NCBI GenBank assembly: GCA_043820045.1
Contig: JBDREF010000244.1
Coordinates: 1-8,032 of the forward strand
Length of the DNA stretch: 8,032 nt
Direction: 5' to 3'
Origin: JBDREF01 sp043820045
GTDB lineage: Bacteria; Planctomycetota; Phycisphaerae; Sedimentisphaerales; Anaerobacaceae
Below, one piece after another: positions 1 to 5,896 of this stretch. The position numbers and the translations under genes are program-made. The first letter of the stretch is position 1. The number at the start of each line of letters is the position of its first letter. The notes beneath the pieces were generated by a model. That model was not told where the DNA came from. It saw only the letters and a list, made by a program, of their open reading frames with translations, and did not search any database.

Positions 1-608
1 GGCAGGCTCGGCAGTCGTCTTTTCAGCTCGATTGGAATCTGCCAGTCGGGGCTGTTCCGGTATTCCATTTCCACATAGGTCGAAAAGCCTCTGTGTATTG
101 CGGCCAGTTTCCTGATGCCGGCGTGATACAGCCTTTCGATAGCTCCGAGCCACAGGCCAAGCTCGGCGTTGATCGGATTCTTCACGAGCACCGGCACGTC
201 GGCTCCCTTCAGTGCATCGGCTATCTCCTGCACGAGGAACGGGTTCACGGTCGTCCTGGCTCCGATCCAGAGAATATCTACGCCGTTATCGACGCACAGC
301 TCTGCGTGCCGTGCGCTTGCCACTTCGGTCGTGGTGAGCAGGCCCGTCTCCGCCTTTACGGCCTTGAGCCACTCCAGCCCGGCCTTGCCGACCCCTTCGA
401 AGGTATTGGGGCGCGTGCGGGGCTTCCAGATTCCGGCGCGAAAGACCTTCACGTGAGGCGATTTAGTCAGCTCTCGTGCGGTCGAGAGGACCTGCTCCTC
501 GGATTCGGCGCTGCACGGCCCGGCGATCACCCAGGGCACCTTCTCGAACGAAAGCCACGCTGAAATATCCGATATGTCCTGATTCAATTTCTTAAGATTC
601 TCAGGCAT
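1..608 (-). CDS. 3-deoxy-7-phosphoheptulonate (DAHP) synthase, N-terminal part; 3' end outside window
   Basis: Condenses phosphoenolpyruvate and erythrose-4-phosphate to DAHP, the first step of the shikimate pathway, in the cytoplasm. I translated the minus strand: 202 codons are visible from the ATG at 608-606, starting MPENLKKLNQDISD. Family motifs appear in order: AGPCS (residues 29-33, with the metal-binding Cys), FRAGIWKPRTRP (56-67), TEVA (94-97), WIGARTT (114-120), VLVKNP (140-145, PEP-binding Lys) and AIHRGFS (170-176, metal-binding His). The YRN-PDWQIPIELKRRLPSLP region follows before the window ends. This is the short KDOPS-like type I subfamily, which in Bacteroidota and planctomycetes often carries a C-terminal type II chorismate mutase domain; whether it does here cannot be seen. 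A GGAGG lies 14 nt before the ATG, somewhat far, but no other start fits. The enzyme call is very secure; a fusion is only a guess. Confidence 0.95.
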   Translation of the reverse strand, partial: MPENLKKLNQDISDISAWLSFEKVPWVIAGPCSAESEEQVLSTARELTKSPHVKVFRAGIWKPRTRPNTFEGVGKAGLEWLKAVKAETGLLTTTEVASARHAELCVDNGVDILWIGARTTVNPFLVQEIADALKGADVPVLVKNPINAELGLWLGAIERLYHAGIRKLAAIHRGFSTYVEMEYRNSPDWQIPIELKRRLPSL

Positions 609-705
609 CCTGTCTTCTAAAACCTCCGTACTAACTCGATTTTCAATATGTCCACGGCCAATACCGCACGGCCGAAACTCCCCATCCGGCAAGCCGCGAA
701 CGCAG

Positions 706-734
706 ATTATAGCCTGCAACCGGCAAAAATTCAA
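706..734 (-). promoter_or_regulatory. Sigma70-type promoter for the DAHP synthase gene
   Basis: On the minus strand, TTGAAT (734-729, 4/6 match to the -35 consensus) and a perfect TATAAT (711-706) are separated by exactly 17 nt. Transcription would start near 699, giving a leader of about 90 nt before the ATG at 608. The leader contains a short CGGCC/GGCCG inverted repeat but no recognisable riboswitch or leader peptide. The call rests on the match and spacing only. Confidence 0.6.
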
Positions 735-867
735 CGCCGGCGGTGAACCTACCCTGCTTCTACCCCAGTCCACGATATCCGCCTTCTGCCCAGGACTGAA
801 AATATTAGAAAAAGACCATCAACATTCGGCCCTTGAGAATCGCTTTAAACAGTAGAAGGACCGAAAG

Positions 868-1407
868 ATGAAACCAGACAAAAAGATTATTCTTATAATT
901 GTTGCCGGCTTGACTATCATTTTCGCCGCCAGCCTCATATTTTTATATCTGACCGATTTCGGAGCCGGCGTCAGATATTTCCTGAGAGAAGGCGAGAAGA
1001 CCAGAGAGAGGTATGAGCGCCTAATGTGCGATACTGACTATCAGGCATTGTTGGAGGGATGTAGAGAACTCTCACAAATGCGCGCTCGCGGAAAGTTACT
1101 GAAAGATGAATATATGGTTCGTGACAATCCCGTAGCCGAGACATTACACCTGCCTCAAGCTATTCTGGATGTTCAACCAACTAATGTTTACATAGGTAGC
1201 GACGGGCGCGTGGCAGTGGAGTTAGGAGGAGGGTTGCATCATTTCGGTGTATATGGATATCCTGATGATTACAAAGAGCCTGTATCCGATTTCAAGTATG
1301 GCAACAGGAAGCTCATAGACGGATTGTGGTACTACGAGGATGGTTACGAAGAGGTTGCACACCAGAAGAGGATCGAGGCCTTGAAACAAAGACATAAACA
1401 GCTTTGA
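868..1407 (+). CDS. Membrane-anchored protein of unknown function, 179 aa
   Basis: I do not recognise this protein. Residues 5-29 (KKIILIIVAGLTIIFAASLIFLYLT) form one clear N-terminal transmembrane anchor, preceded by lysines. The remaining 150 or so residues should therefore lie outside the cytoplasm. They begin with a charged, probably helical stretch (about 40-85, REGEKTRERYERL onward) and continue into a beta-rich part with PTNVYIGSDGRVAVELGGG at about 104-122, then an aromatic, acidic tail with DGLWYYEDGYEEV (about 151-163). AAGGA about 9 nt before the ATG supports the start. It is the first plus-strand gene after the divergent DAHP synthase gene; I found no convincing promoter for it. 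Two small hairpins follow its TGA. Gene reality is fairly sure from start signal, length and clean architecture; function is unknown. Confidence 0.75.
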   Translation: MKPDKKIILIIVAGLTIIFAASLIFLYLTDFGAGVRYFLREGEKTRERYERLMCDTDYQALLEGCRELSQMRARGKLLKDEYMVRDNPVAETLHLPQAILDVQPTNVYIGSDGRVAVELGGGLHHFGVYGYPDDYKEPVSDFKYGNRKLIDGLWYYEDGYEEVAHQKRIEALKQRHKQL

Positions 1408-1410
1408 GCG

Positions 1411-1438
1411 GCGGGCTAAAGCCCGTTAGTAAAACTAA
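1411..1438 (+). repeat. Two tandem small hairpins after the 868-1407 gene
   Basis: GCGGGCT (1411-1417) pairs with AGCCCGT (1420-1426, one G.U), and directly after it TTAGT (1426-1430) pairs with ACTAA (1434-1438). The first begins 3 nt after the stop codon. No T tract follows, so this is not a standard intrinsic terminator. It could slow RNA decay from the 3' end. Short GCGGGCT-AA-AGCCCG palindromes are common interspersed intergenic motifs in several bacterial phyla, so a repeat-family origin is also possible. Confidence 0.45.
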
Positions 1439-1764
1439 TGCGAATTGTGATCTACATAGCATCATCTCTCTGTGAAGCGGCCGGCTTAATGACGGCGTTC
1501 TGGTATGTGCTGCGGAGCGGCAAGGTTGTAAGAGGTGTGTTCATCGGCTGAGGGTTGAGTGTCATTTGCATCTTTCTGGCTTCGGTGGTGTTCCCGGGAC
1601 TCGTGAGTGCATATAACAGCGAGTATAGCAGATACTTCCCTGAGGCAATTGGTGTTGGGGCCGTAATGGTTTTAGGATGGATGCCCGCATTAGTCGTCGC
1701 CGCACTCGCCGGCATAATAAGACACGGGGCGAAACGTTGGACAAAATCTGACAAGGTGACGTAG
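1438..1764 (+). pseudogene. Small three-helix membrane protein gene interrupted by an in-frame TGA
   Basis: Read from ATG 1438, one frame gives MRIVIYIASSLCEAAGLM, then TAFWYVLRSGKVVRGVFIG, a TGA at 1549-1551, and then GLSVICIFLASVVFPGLV and onward to TAG at 1762-1764. Both sides of the TGA are in the same frame, and the hydrophobic segment continues straight across it. The whole therefore reads as one protein of about 108 residues with three membrane segments (about residues 3-24, 33-56 and 75-96), broken at codon 38. The part after the stop could be translated from TTG 1555 (69 residues), with GAGGG almost touching that start. Neither ATG 1438 nor the internal ATG 1489 has a good ribosome binding site. 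Possible readings are a nonsense mutation, a sequencing error, or a genuine 69-aa protein. No family is recognised. Confidence 0.5.
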
Positions 1765-1883
1765 AGAACATGGGATGCGTACAAGAGAACAGCCGCGGCG
1801 TCTGGAATATTCCTTCGCTTTTCAGGATGGACGCTGTATGATTTGTAGGGTCTTGGCATAGACCAATCTTTCGCTCGAATCTG

Positions 1884-1912
1884 TTGTCTGCTGAGGCCTG
1901 ATAGAAGATTAT
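1884..1912 (+). promoter_or_regulatory. Possible sigma70-type promoter for the pseudopilin-like gene
   Basis: TTGTCT (1884-1889, 4/6) and GATTAT (1907-1912, 4/6) are separated by 17 nt and lie just upstream of the start at 1941. The match is modest, and transcripts could also arrive from upstream. The interval 1765-1883 shows nothing else I can support. Confidence 0.3.
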
Positions 1913-1940
1913 GCTGTGATCGTGAGGAAAGGATGGGACT

Positions 1941-2771
1941 ATGAAAAAGCGAGGCGCCTTTACTCTGATCGAATTGCTGGTTGTTATCTCTGTCATTGCG
2001 CTGTTAATGGGCCTTTTGATCCCGGCTCTGAACAAGGCTCGCGCCCAGGCCCGGGGGTCGGCCTGTCAGGCTCACCTGAAGCAGTGGGCGACGATCATCG
2101 CCATGTACACCATGGATAATGACAACACGTACTGGATCGAGTACTGCAAAAGGCAGGACCCCGCCGGTACCTGGATGCGGGCCTTGGGGCTGTTGTATGG
2201 CGACATCGGAAAATTCCGCACCTGTCCGTCGGCAACGCAGGCGTGCTTTCTGCAGGATCCGGTATCGGGAAATCCCAACTGGAGGCGCTACGGCAGCGCA
2301 AAGCGAGTCTGGGGACCGGGCATTCCTACAAAATACTTCTTCGAAGACGATTACGGCAGCTACGGCGTCAATCACTGGATCAACACTCTCGAGCCGGGCG
2401 ACGACGGGTGGCTGGATGCACCGGAACTGCATTGGAAAACCGACCTCGGCAAGAACAGCAGCGGCATCCCCATATTAGGCGACTGTACCTGGTACGGAGG
2501 TCAGCCCGCAAATGCTCCTGATCCGGCACATCCCAGCTTCGCGAGCGAGTCGGCGCCGCCCCTGTTTCGCTATTGGTGGGAGACCGACCCTTCGGCGGCC
2601 TGGAGCAGCAGTATGTGCCGCTTCGCGTTGGACCGGCATAGTCGGGCCATCAACATGTGCTTTATGGACGGTTCGCTGCGGAAGGTCGGGTTGTACGACC
2701 TGTGGACCTTGAAATGGCACCGTAACGCTCTGCCGAACTATGACGTGATTATTCCCTGGCTGCCGAGATGA
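1941..2771 (+). CDS. Pseudopilin-like protein with prepilin N-terminus and H-x9-DG motif
   Basis: The N-terminus MKKRGAFTLIELLVVISVIALLMGLLIPAL is a type IV prepilin/pseudopilin signal: a short basic leader, FTLIE with the key Glu at residue 11, and a hydrophobic helix to about residue 30. A prepilin peptidase would cut before Phe7, which puts Ala6 rather than the usual Gly at -1, or possibly after Gly5. The processed protein would sit in the inner membrane with a large periplasmic domain (about 31-276). Near the end is a perfect H-x9-DG (His233, Asp243-Gly244) followed by DLWTLKWHR (253-261), the signature of a planctomycete/Lentisphaerota paralogous family. Seven cysteines occur in the soluble part. 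The gene stands alone, with no secretion or pilus genes beside it, so it is more likely one of many dispersed paralogs than part of a local machine. The specific role is unknown; the family call is firm. Confidence 0.92.
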   Translation: MKKRGAFTLIELLVVISVIALLMGLLIPALNKARAQARGSACQAHLKQWATIIAMYTMDNDNTYWIEYCKRQDPAGTWMRALGLLYGDIGKFRTCPSATQACFLQDPVSGNPNWRRYGSAKRVWGPGIPTKYFFEDDYGSYGVNHWINTLEPGDDGWLDAPELHWKTDLGKNSSGIPILGDCTWYGGQPANAPDPAHPSFASESAPPLFRYWWETDPSAAWSSSMCRFALDRHSRAINMCFMDGSLRKVGLYDLWTLKWHRNALPNYDVIIPWLPR

Positions 2772-2791
2772 ACTCTTATTCTTTACCAGGG

Positions 2792-2820
2792 ACAGTGGCG
2801 TTGAAAAGTCTGCTGTTTTT
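2792..2820 (+). terminator. Weak intrinsic terminator candidate after the pseudopilin-like gene
   Basis: ACAGTGG (2792-2798) pairs with CTGCTGT (2810-2816) as seven base pairs, two of them G.U, with an 11-nt loop. It is followed by T residues to 2820. It lies about 20 nt after the stop codon, where a terminator would be expected, but the stem is weak. Confidence 0.4.
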
Positions 2821-2940
2821 CCTTTGTCTTGCTCATGATTGTCCCTGCCCGTCCTGCTATTGATTATTGTTTAATGAGTATTGATTATTTCTCTGCGCTC
2901 TCGGCGGTAAAGAAATCCGTGGAATCCGCAGTCGGCGCAG
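2821..2940. other. Non-coding interval with an 11-bp direct repeat
   Basis: I see no gene here. TATTGATTATT occurs at 2858-2868 and again at 2879-2889, starts 21 bp apart, about two helical turns. The following stretch, CTCTGCGCTCTCGGCGG onward, resembles decayed CTCTGCG-type intergenic repeats seen in many environmental genomes; that is an impression from memory. The interval is the downstream side of the minus-strand RNA terminator. Confidence 0.3.
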
Positions 2941-2996
2941 AAAAAAAGCCAGACGCTTGTGGTGCAGGCCCTAAGGGCCTCCTCACCACGTCTGGC
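2941..2996 (-). terminator. Strong intrinsic terminator of the minus-strand RNA
   Basis: On the minus strand, GCCAGACG (2996-2989) pairs perfectly with CGTCTGGC (2955-2948). Inside it TGGTG/CACCA (2960-2964 with 2984-2988) pairs, and at the tip AGGCCCT and AGGGCCT (2966-2972 and 2974-2980) are exact complements around one base. Seven T residues follow at 2947-2941. The stem is flanked by A residues and no T tract on the plus side, so it terminates only minus-strand transcripts. Confidence 0.85.
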
Positions 2997-3075
2997 GTAT
3001 CGTGTAGTGCCTTTATATGCACGACTTATCAGTCATGCGTTATGGCGAAAGCCGCCCAGCCTGCACTCACAACAT
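2941..3075 (-). ncRNA. Candidate structured small RNA, about 135 nt, unrecognised family
   Basis: Read on the minus strand, this stretch folds into a three-way junction and ends in a strong intrinsic terminator. Closing stem P1: 3074-3063 pairs with 3010-2998, 12 bp with a bulged A at 3005. P2: GGCG (3056-3053) with CGCC (3047-3044). P3: GCATGACT (3038-3031) with AGTCGTGC (3026-3019), an 8-bp stem with a GATA loop. P1 then leads directly into the terminator at 2996. Several pairs are G.U on this strand (one in P3, two in outer P1, one possible in P2) and would be A-C mismatches on the other, which favours the minus strand. A promoter is placed so that transcription would start at the base of P1. 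No minus-strand gene lies downstream, so this looks like an independent RNA rather than a riboswitch. It matches none of the tmRNA, SRP, RNase P or 6S signatures I know. It is a manual fold without covariation support. Confidence 0.6.
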
Positions 3076-3081
3076 AATTTA

Positions 3082-3110
3082 AATATACGAAATATCCACT
3101 TTTCCTCCAA
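3082..3110 (-). promoter_or_regulatory. Promoter for the minus-strand small RNA
   Basis: On the minus strand, TATATT (3087-3082, 5/6 match to the -10) lies exactly 17 nt after TTGGAG (3110-3105, 3/6 match to the -35). The predicted start, about 3075, coincides with the base of the first RNA stem. The -35 is weak; the call gains weight from its position. Confidence 0.5.
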
Positions 3111-3207
3111 ATCGAGTCGCCGTTATATCGACGCCGGGGAGCAAAATCTCATATATCGCCCCAAAACGGAGGGCGTCTTGGGTGTGTAATTCTTCGCAGC
3201 AAACCTG

Positions 3208-3213
3208 TATAAT
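3208..3213 (+). promoter_or_regulatory. -10 box for the oxidoreductase/ABC operon
   Basis: A perfect TATAAT lies 80 nt upstream of the operon's first start codon, giving a leader of about 73 nt from a start near 3220. No good -35 stands 16-18 nt upstream (TGTAAT at 17 nt), so the promoter may need an activator or another sigma factor. It fires away from the minus-strand RNA promoter about 100 bp to the left. Confidence 0.45.
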
Positions 3214-3219
3214 AGCCCT

Positions 3220-3264
3220 GCCCGGTGCCCGGCGGGCCTGCCCCCATGGGGGCGTGCGTCCGGG
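3220..3264 (+). promoter_or_regulatory. GC-rich leader hairpin with a 14-bp perfect palindrome
   Basis: GCCCCCATGGGGGC (3240-3253) is a perfect palindrome between the predicted transcript start and the ribosome binding site. Outside it CCCGG (3221-3225) can pair with CCGGG (3260-3264), and GCCCG (3220-3224) can alternatively pair with CGGGC (3233-3237), so two folds compete. No T run follows, so it is not an intrinsic terminator. It could be an operator or a leader RNA structure; that is inference. Confidence 0.35.
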
Positions 3265-3292
3265 AATTTGAAATATCGCGAAGGAGAAAAGA

Positions 3293-4957
3293 ATGAGAAG
3301 GTCATTGAGATTAGCTTTTTTGTGCATAGCCGTTGCTTTGGCCGTCAAATCTGGGCGGCCGTGTGCAACTTTTGCGGCGGATTCGTCGAAGACTTACGAT
3401 ACCGTCATATATGGCGGCACATCGGCGGCCGTAGCGGCGGCGGTGCAGGTCAAACGGATGGGCAGGACTGTGGTCATCGTCTGCCCCGAAAAGCATCTGG
3501 GCGGGCTGACTGCCGGCGGGCTCGGCTGGACCGACTCAGGCCGTAAGGAAGCCGTCGGCGGCGTCGCTCGCGAGTTCTACCGCAGGGTCAAGAAGCATTA
3601 CGACAGGCCCGAGGCCTGGGTATTTCAAAAGCCGCAGGACTATTCACGGTATCGCCCGGATGACGATGCCATGTGGGTCTTCGAGCCGCACGTGGCAGAG
3701 CAAACGTTCGAAGAGCTTGTCAAAGAGTACGAGATTCCGGTCTTTCGGGACGAGTGGCTAAAACGAGAAGGGGGCGTTGAGAAGGATGGCTCGCGCATAA
3801 TCTCTATCACTATGCTCTCCGTAAGGAGTCCCAAGGACAGCGGCAAAACTTACCACGGTAGAATGTTCATCGACGCGACCTACGAGGGCGACCTGATGGC
3901 CGTCGCGGGGGTTAGCTACCACGTCGGCCGTGAGGGTAACGAAGTTTACGGCGAGACTCTGAACGGCGTGCAGACTCGCAACGCCACAAAGCACCAGTTC
4001 GAAAAGCCGGTCGATCCTTACGTCAAACCCGGCAACCCGAACAGCGGGCTTCTGCCGCGAATCCACGGCGACGGCCCGGGCGCCGAAGGCCAGGGCGACC
4101 GCCGCGTTCAGGCGTACAACTATCGCATGTGCCTGACAAAAGTGGCCGCCAATCGTGCGGCCTTCCCCAAGCCGGATAACTACGACCCGATGCAGTACGA
4201 ATTGCTCGCCCGTTACCTCGACCAGAGCTGGCGGGCCATATTCGTCAAGTTCGACCCGGCGCCGAATGCCAAGACCGATACGAACAATCACGGCGCTTTC
4301 TCGACCGACAATATCGGCATGAGTTACGACTATCCGGAGGCCACCTACGAGCAAAGGCGCGAGATACTCAAGGAGCACGAGGATTACCAGAAGGGACTGA
4401 TGTGGTTCCTTGCCTACGACCCGCGCGTCCCGGCGGATGTGCGCGAGGAAACGAGCCAGTGGGGTCTGGCAAAGGACGAATTCATCGACAACAGCCACTG
4501 GCCCCACCAAATCTACATCCGCGAAGCGAGAAGAATGGTCAGCGATTTCGTGATGACCGAGCTGCACCTGCGGCGGATAAAACCGACGCCCAAGCCGATA
4601 GGCATGGGTTCCTATAACATGGATTCGCACAATGTCCAGCGATACGTCGATGAATCCGGCCACGCCCGCAACGAGGGTGACATCCAGATCAATCCCGGCG
4701 GGCCTTACCCGATTTCGTACAGTGCGATTGTGCCGAAGGCCTCGGAGTGCACGAATCTGCTCGTGCCCGTTTGTCTTTCCTCGTCGCACATCGCCTACGG
4801 CTCGATTCGCATGGAGCCGGTCTTTATGATACTCGGCCAGTCGGCGGCTACCGCTTCGGTTCTCGCGATAGAACATAACACAGGCGTGCAGGATGTCGAT
4901 TACGCCGAACTGTGCAAACGCCTGCTCGCCGACGGACAGGTACTGGAGCTGCGGTGA
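3293..4957 (+). CDS. Exported FAD-dependent oxidoreductase (FAD_oxidored-type), 554 aa
   Basis: A flavoprotein oxidoreductase; the substrate is unknown. The N-terminus (MRRSLRLAFLCIAVALAV, residues 1-18) is a signal peptide with a likely cut near residue 28-29 (ATFA/ADSS), so the enzyme should act outside the cytoplasm. It is followed by a beta-strand and dinucleotide-binding glycine motif, DTVIYGGTSAAVAAAVQVKRMGRTVVIV (36-63), and CPEKHLGGLTAGGLGWTD (64-81), typical of the PF12831 family. FIDATYEGDLMAVAG (about 196-210) is the second conserved family motif. Near the C-terminus, SSSHIAYGSIRMEPVFMILGQSAATAS matches the family's closing FAD-contact region. A strong AAGGAG (3281-3286) stands 6 nt before the ATG and fixes the start. 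The gene is full length. Its TGA is 3 nt from the next ATG, so it heads an operon with an ABC exporter. Relatives occur in planctomycete carbohydrate-degradation clusters, but no such genes are nearby. Confidence 0.9.
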   Translation: MRRSLRLAFLCIAVALAVKSGRPCATFAADSSKTYDTVIYGGTSAAVAAAVQVKRMGRTVVIVCPEKHLGGLTAGGLGWTDSGRKEAVGGVAREFYRRVKKHYDRPEAWVFQKPQDYSRYRPDDDAMWVFEPHVAEQTFEELVKEYEIPVFRDEWLKREGGVEKDGSRIISITMLSVRSPKDSGKTYHGRMFIDATYEGDLMAVAGVSYHVGREGNEVYGETLNGVQTRNATKHQFEKPVDPYVKPGNPNSGLLPRIHGDGPGAEGQGDRRVQAYNYRMCLTKVAANRAAFPKPDNYDPMQYELLARYLDQSWRAIFVKFDPAPNAKTDTNNHGAFSTDNIGMSYDYPEATYEQRREILKEHEDYQKGLMWFLAYDPRVPADVREETSQWGLAKDEFIDNSHWPHQIYIREARRMVSDFVMTELHLRRIKPTPKPIGMGSYNMDSHNVQRYVDESGHARNEGDIQINPGGPYPISYSAIVPKASECTNLLVPVCLSSSHIAYGSIRMEPVFMILGQSAATASVLAIEHNTGVQDVDYAELCKRLLADGQVLELR

Positions 4958-4960
4958 CTC

Positions 4961-5896
4961 ATGGCGGAGACGGTGATTACGGTAAGTAATATCAGCAAGA
5001 GCTTCGGCAAGGTTCGGGCCGTGCGCGACCTTAGTTTTTCCGTCGAAGCCCGCAGTTGTTTCGGATTCTTGGGCCCCAACGGCGCCGGCAAGACAACGGT
5101 TATGAAGATGATCTACGCCAAGAGCCTCCGCGACAATGACGGCGAGGCCCGGATGGACATCTTCGGCTACGACCCGGCGACGAACGAACTGGCGATAAAA
5201 TATCTCTCCGGCGTCGTTCAGCAGGAGAACAATCTCGACGACGAACTCAACGTCATACAGAACCTGATGATTTATTCGAGATTCTACGATATGCCGGCCA
5301 GGGCGGCTAAGCAGCGCATCGAGTACCTGCTCGATTTCCTCGAGCTTTCCGAGAAGGCCGATTCGAAAACCAAGGAGCTTTCCGGCGGCATGCAGAGAAG
5401 GCTCGTGATAGCACGGGCGCTTATGAATTCGCCGAGACTGCTGATTCTCGACGAGCCGACTACCGGCCTGGACCCGCAGGTGCGTCACCTGATCTGGGAC
5501 AAGATTCGCCAATTGCAAAGAAAGGAAACAACGGTCCTGCTGACGACTCATTACATGGAAGAGGCGTTCCAGCTCTGCGACCGCATGCTCATTATGCACA
5601 AGGGCGAAAAGATAATGGAGGGCCGGCCGGGCGACCTGTTGAAAGAGAACATAGAGCAATACGTCCTTGAGGTTCTTGATGCCGGTTCCGGCGGGCAGTC
5701 TCGATGCGATGTCCCTTCAGGGCAAATCAGGGTTGACCGGTCCTCCGAAGTGGTGCGCTATTACTGCGACGATACCGATGCGTTGAAAGACCTGGCGGCC
5801 TCATATCTCAAGACCGACAATTACCTGATACGACAGACGAATCTCGAAGACGTATTTCTGAAGGCTACGGGGAGGCAGCTCGATGACAGACAATAG
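4961..5896 (+). CDS. ABC transporter ATP-binding protein, NodI/DrrA type
   Basis: Cytoplasmic ATPase that powers an ABC-2 exporter, 311 aa. All nucleotide-binding motifs are present: Walker A GPNGAGKTT (38-46), Q-loop around VVQQENN (85-91), signature ELSGGMQRR (139-147), Walker B LLILDEP (160-166), D-loop GLDP (169-172) and H-loop His197 in LTTHYMEEA. The VVQQENNLDDELNV segment and the THYMEEA-LCDR region resemble NodI and DrrA, ATPases for export of lipo-oligosaccharides, polyketides or similar amphiphiles. Residues about 230-311 form the usual C-terminal regulatory extension ending LEDVFLKATGR. The ATG is 3 nt after the oxidoreductase stop, so translation is probably coupled; a GGAG lies inside the end of the upstream gene. 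The last 14 nt overlap the permease gene. The transported substrate cannot be told from sequence. Confidence 0.95.
   Translation: MAETVITVSNISKSFGKVRAVRDLSFSVEARSCFGFLGPNGAGKTTVMKMIYAKSLRDNDGEARMDIFGYDPATNELAIKYLSGVVQQENNLDDELNVIQNLMIYSRFYDMPARAAKQRIEYLLDFLELSEKADSKTKELSGGMQRRLVIARALMNSPRLLILDEPTTGLDPQVRHLIWDKIRQLQRKETTVLLTTHYMEEAFQLCDRMLIMHKGEKIMEGRPGDLLKENIEQYVLEVLDAGSGGQSRCDVPSGQIRVDRSSEVVRYYCDDTDALKDLAASYLKTDNYLIRQTNLEDVFLKATGRQLDDRQ

Noticed and set aside
93..563. A 156-codon plus-strand frame over the DAHP synthase region
   Set aside because: It is antisense to clear DAHP synthase motifs on the minus strand and has no ribosome binding site or family resemblance.
1562..2035. Minus-strand frames of 135 and 157 codons across 1452-2035
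   Set aside because: They overlap the membrane gene and the start of the pseudopilin-like gene on the plus strand, have no start signals and show no recognisable domain.
3019..3038. Short open frame MTDKSCI within the small RNA (minus strand)
   Set aside because: It has no ribosome binding site and is buried in the P3 stem; seven codons is within chance expectation.
3002..3074. Plus-strand reading of the structured region, attractive because GGC-GAAA-GCC has a GNRA loop
   Set aside because: Stem pairs that are G.U on the minus strand become A-C mismatches on the plus strand, and the T tract and promoter are on the minus strand.
2941..3075. Known housekeeping RNAs (tmRNA, SRP RNA, 6S, RNase P) or a purine riboswitch
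   Set aside because: None of the conserved sequence blocks I know for these families is present; only the three-way-junction topology is reminiscent of purine riboswitches.
2829..3077. An 82-codon plus-strand frame with a TTG start
   Set aside because: It crosses the terminator hairpin and the whole small-RNA structure, has low-complexity composition and no ribosome binding site.
3758..5659. A 633-codon open frame on the minus strand opposite the oxidoreductase and ABC ATPase genes
   Set aside because: The plus strand has unmistakable FAD and ABC motifs with ribosome binding sites. The antisense translation is a His/Arg/Val-rich mirror with no domain, as expected from codon bias in GC-rich genes.
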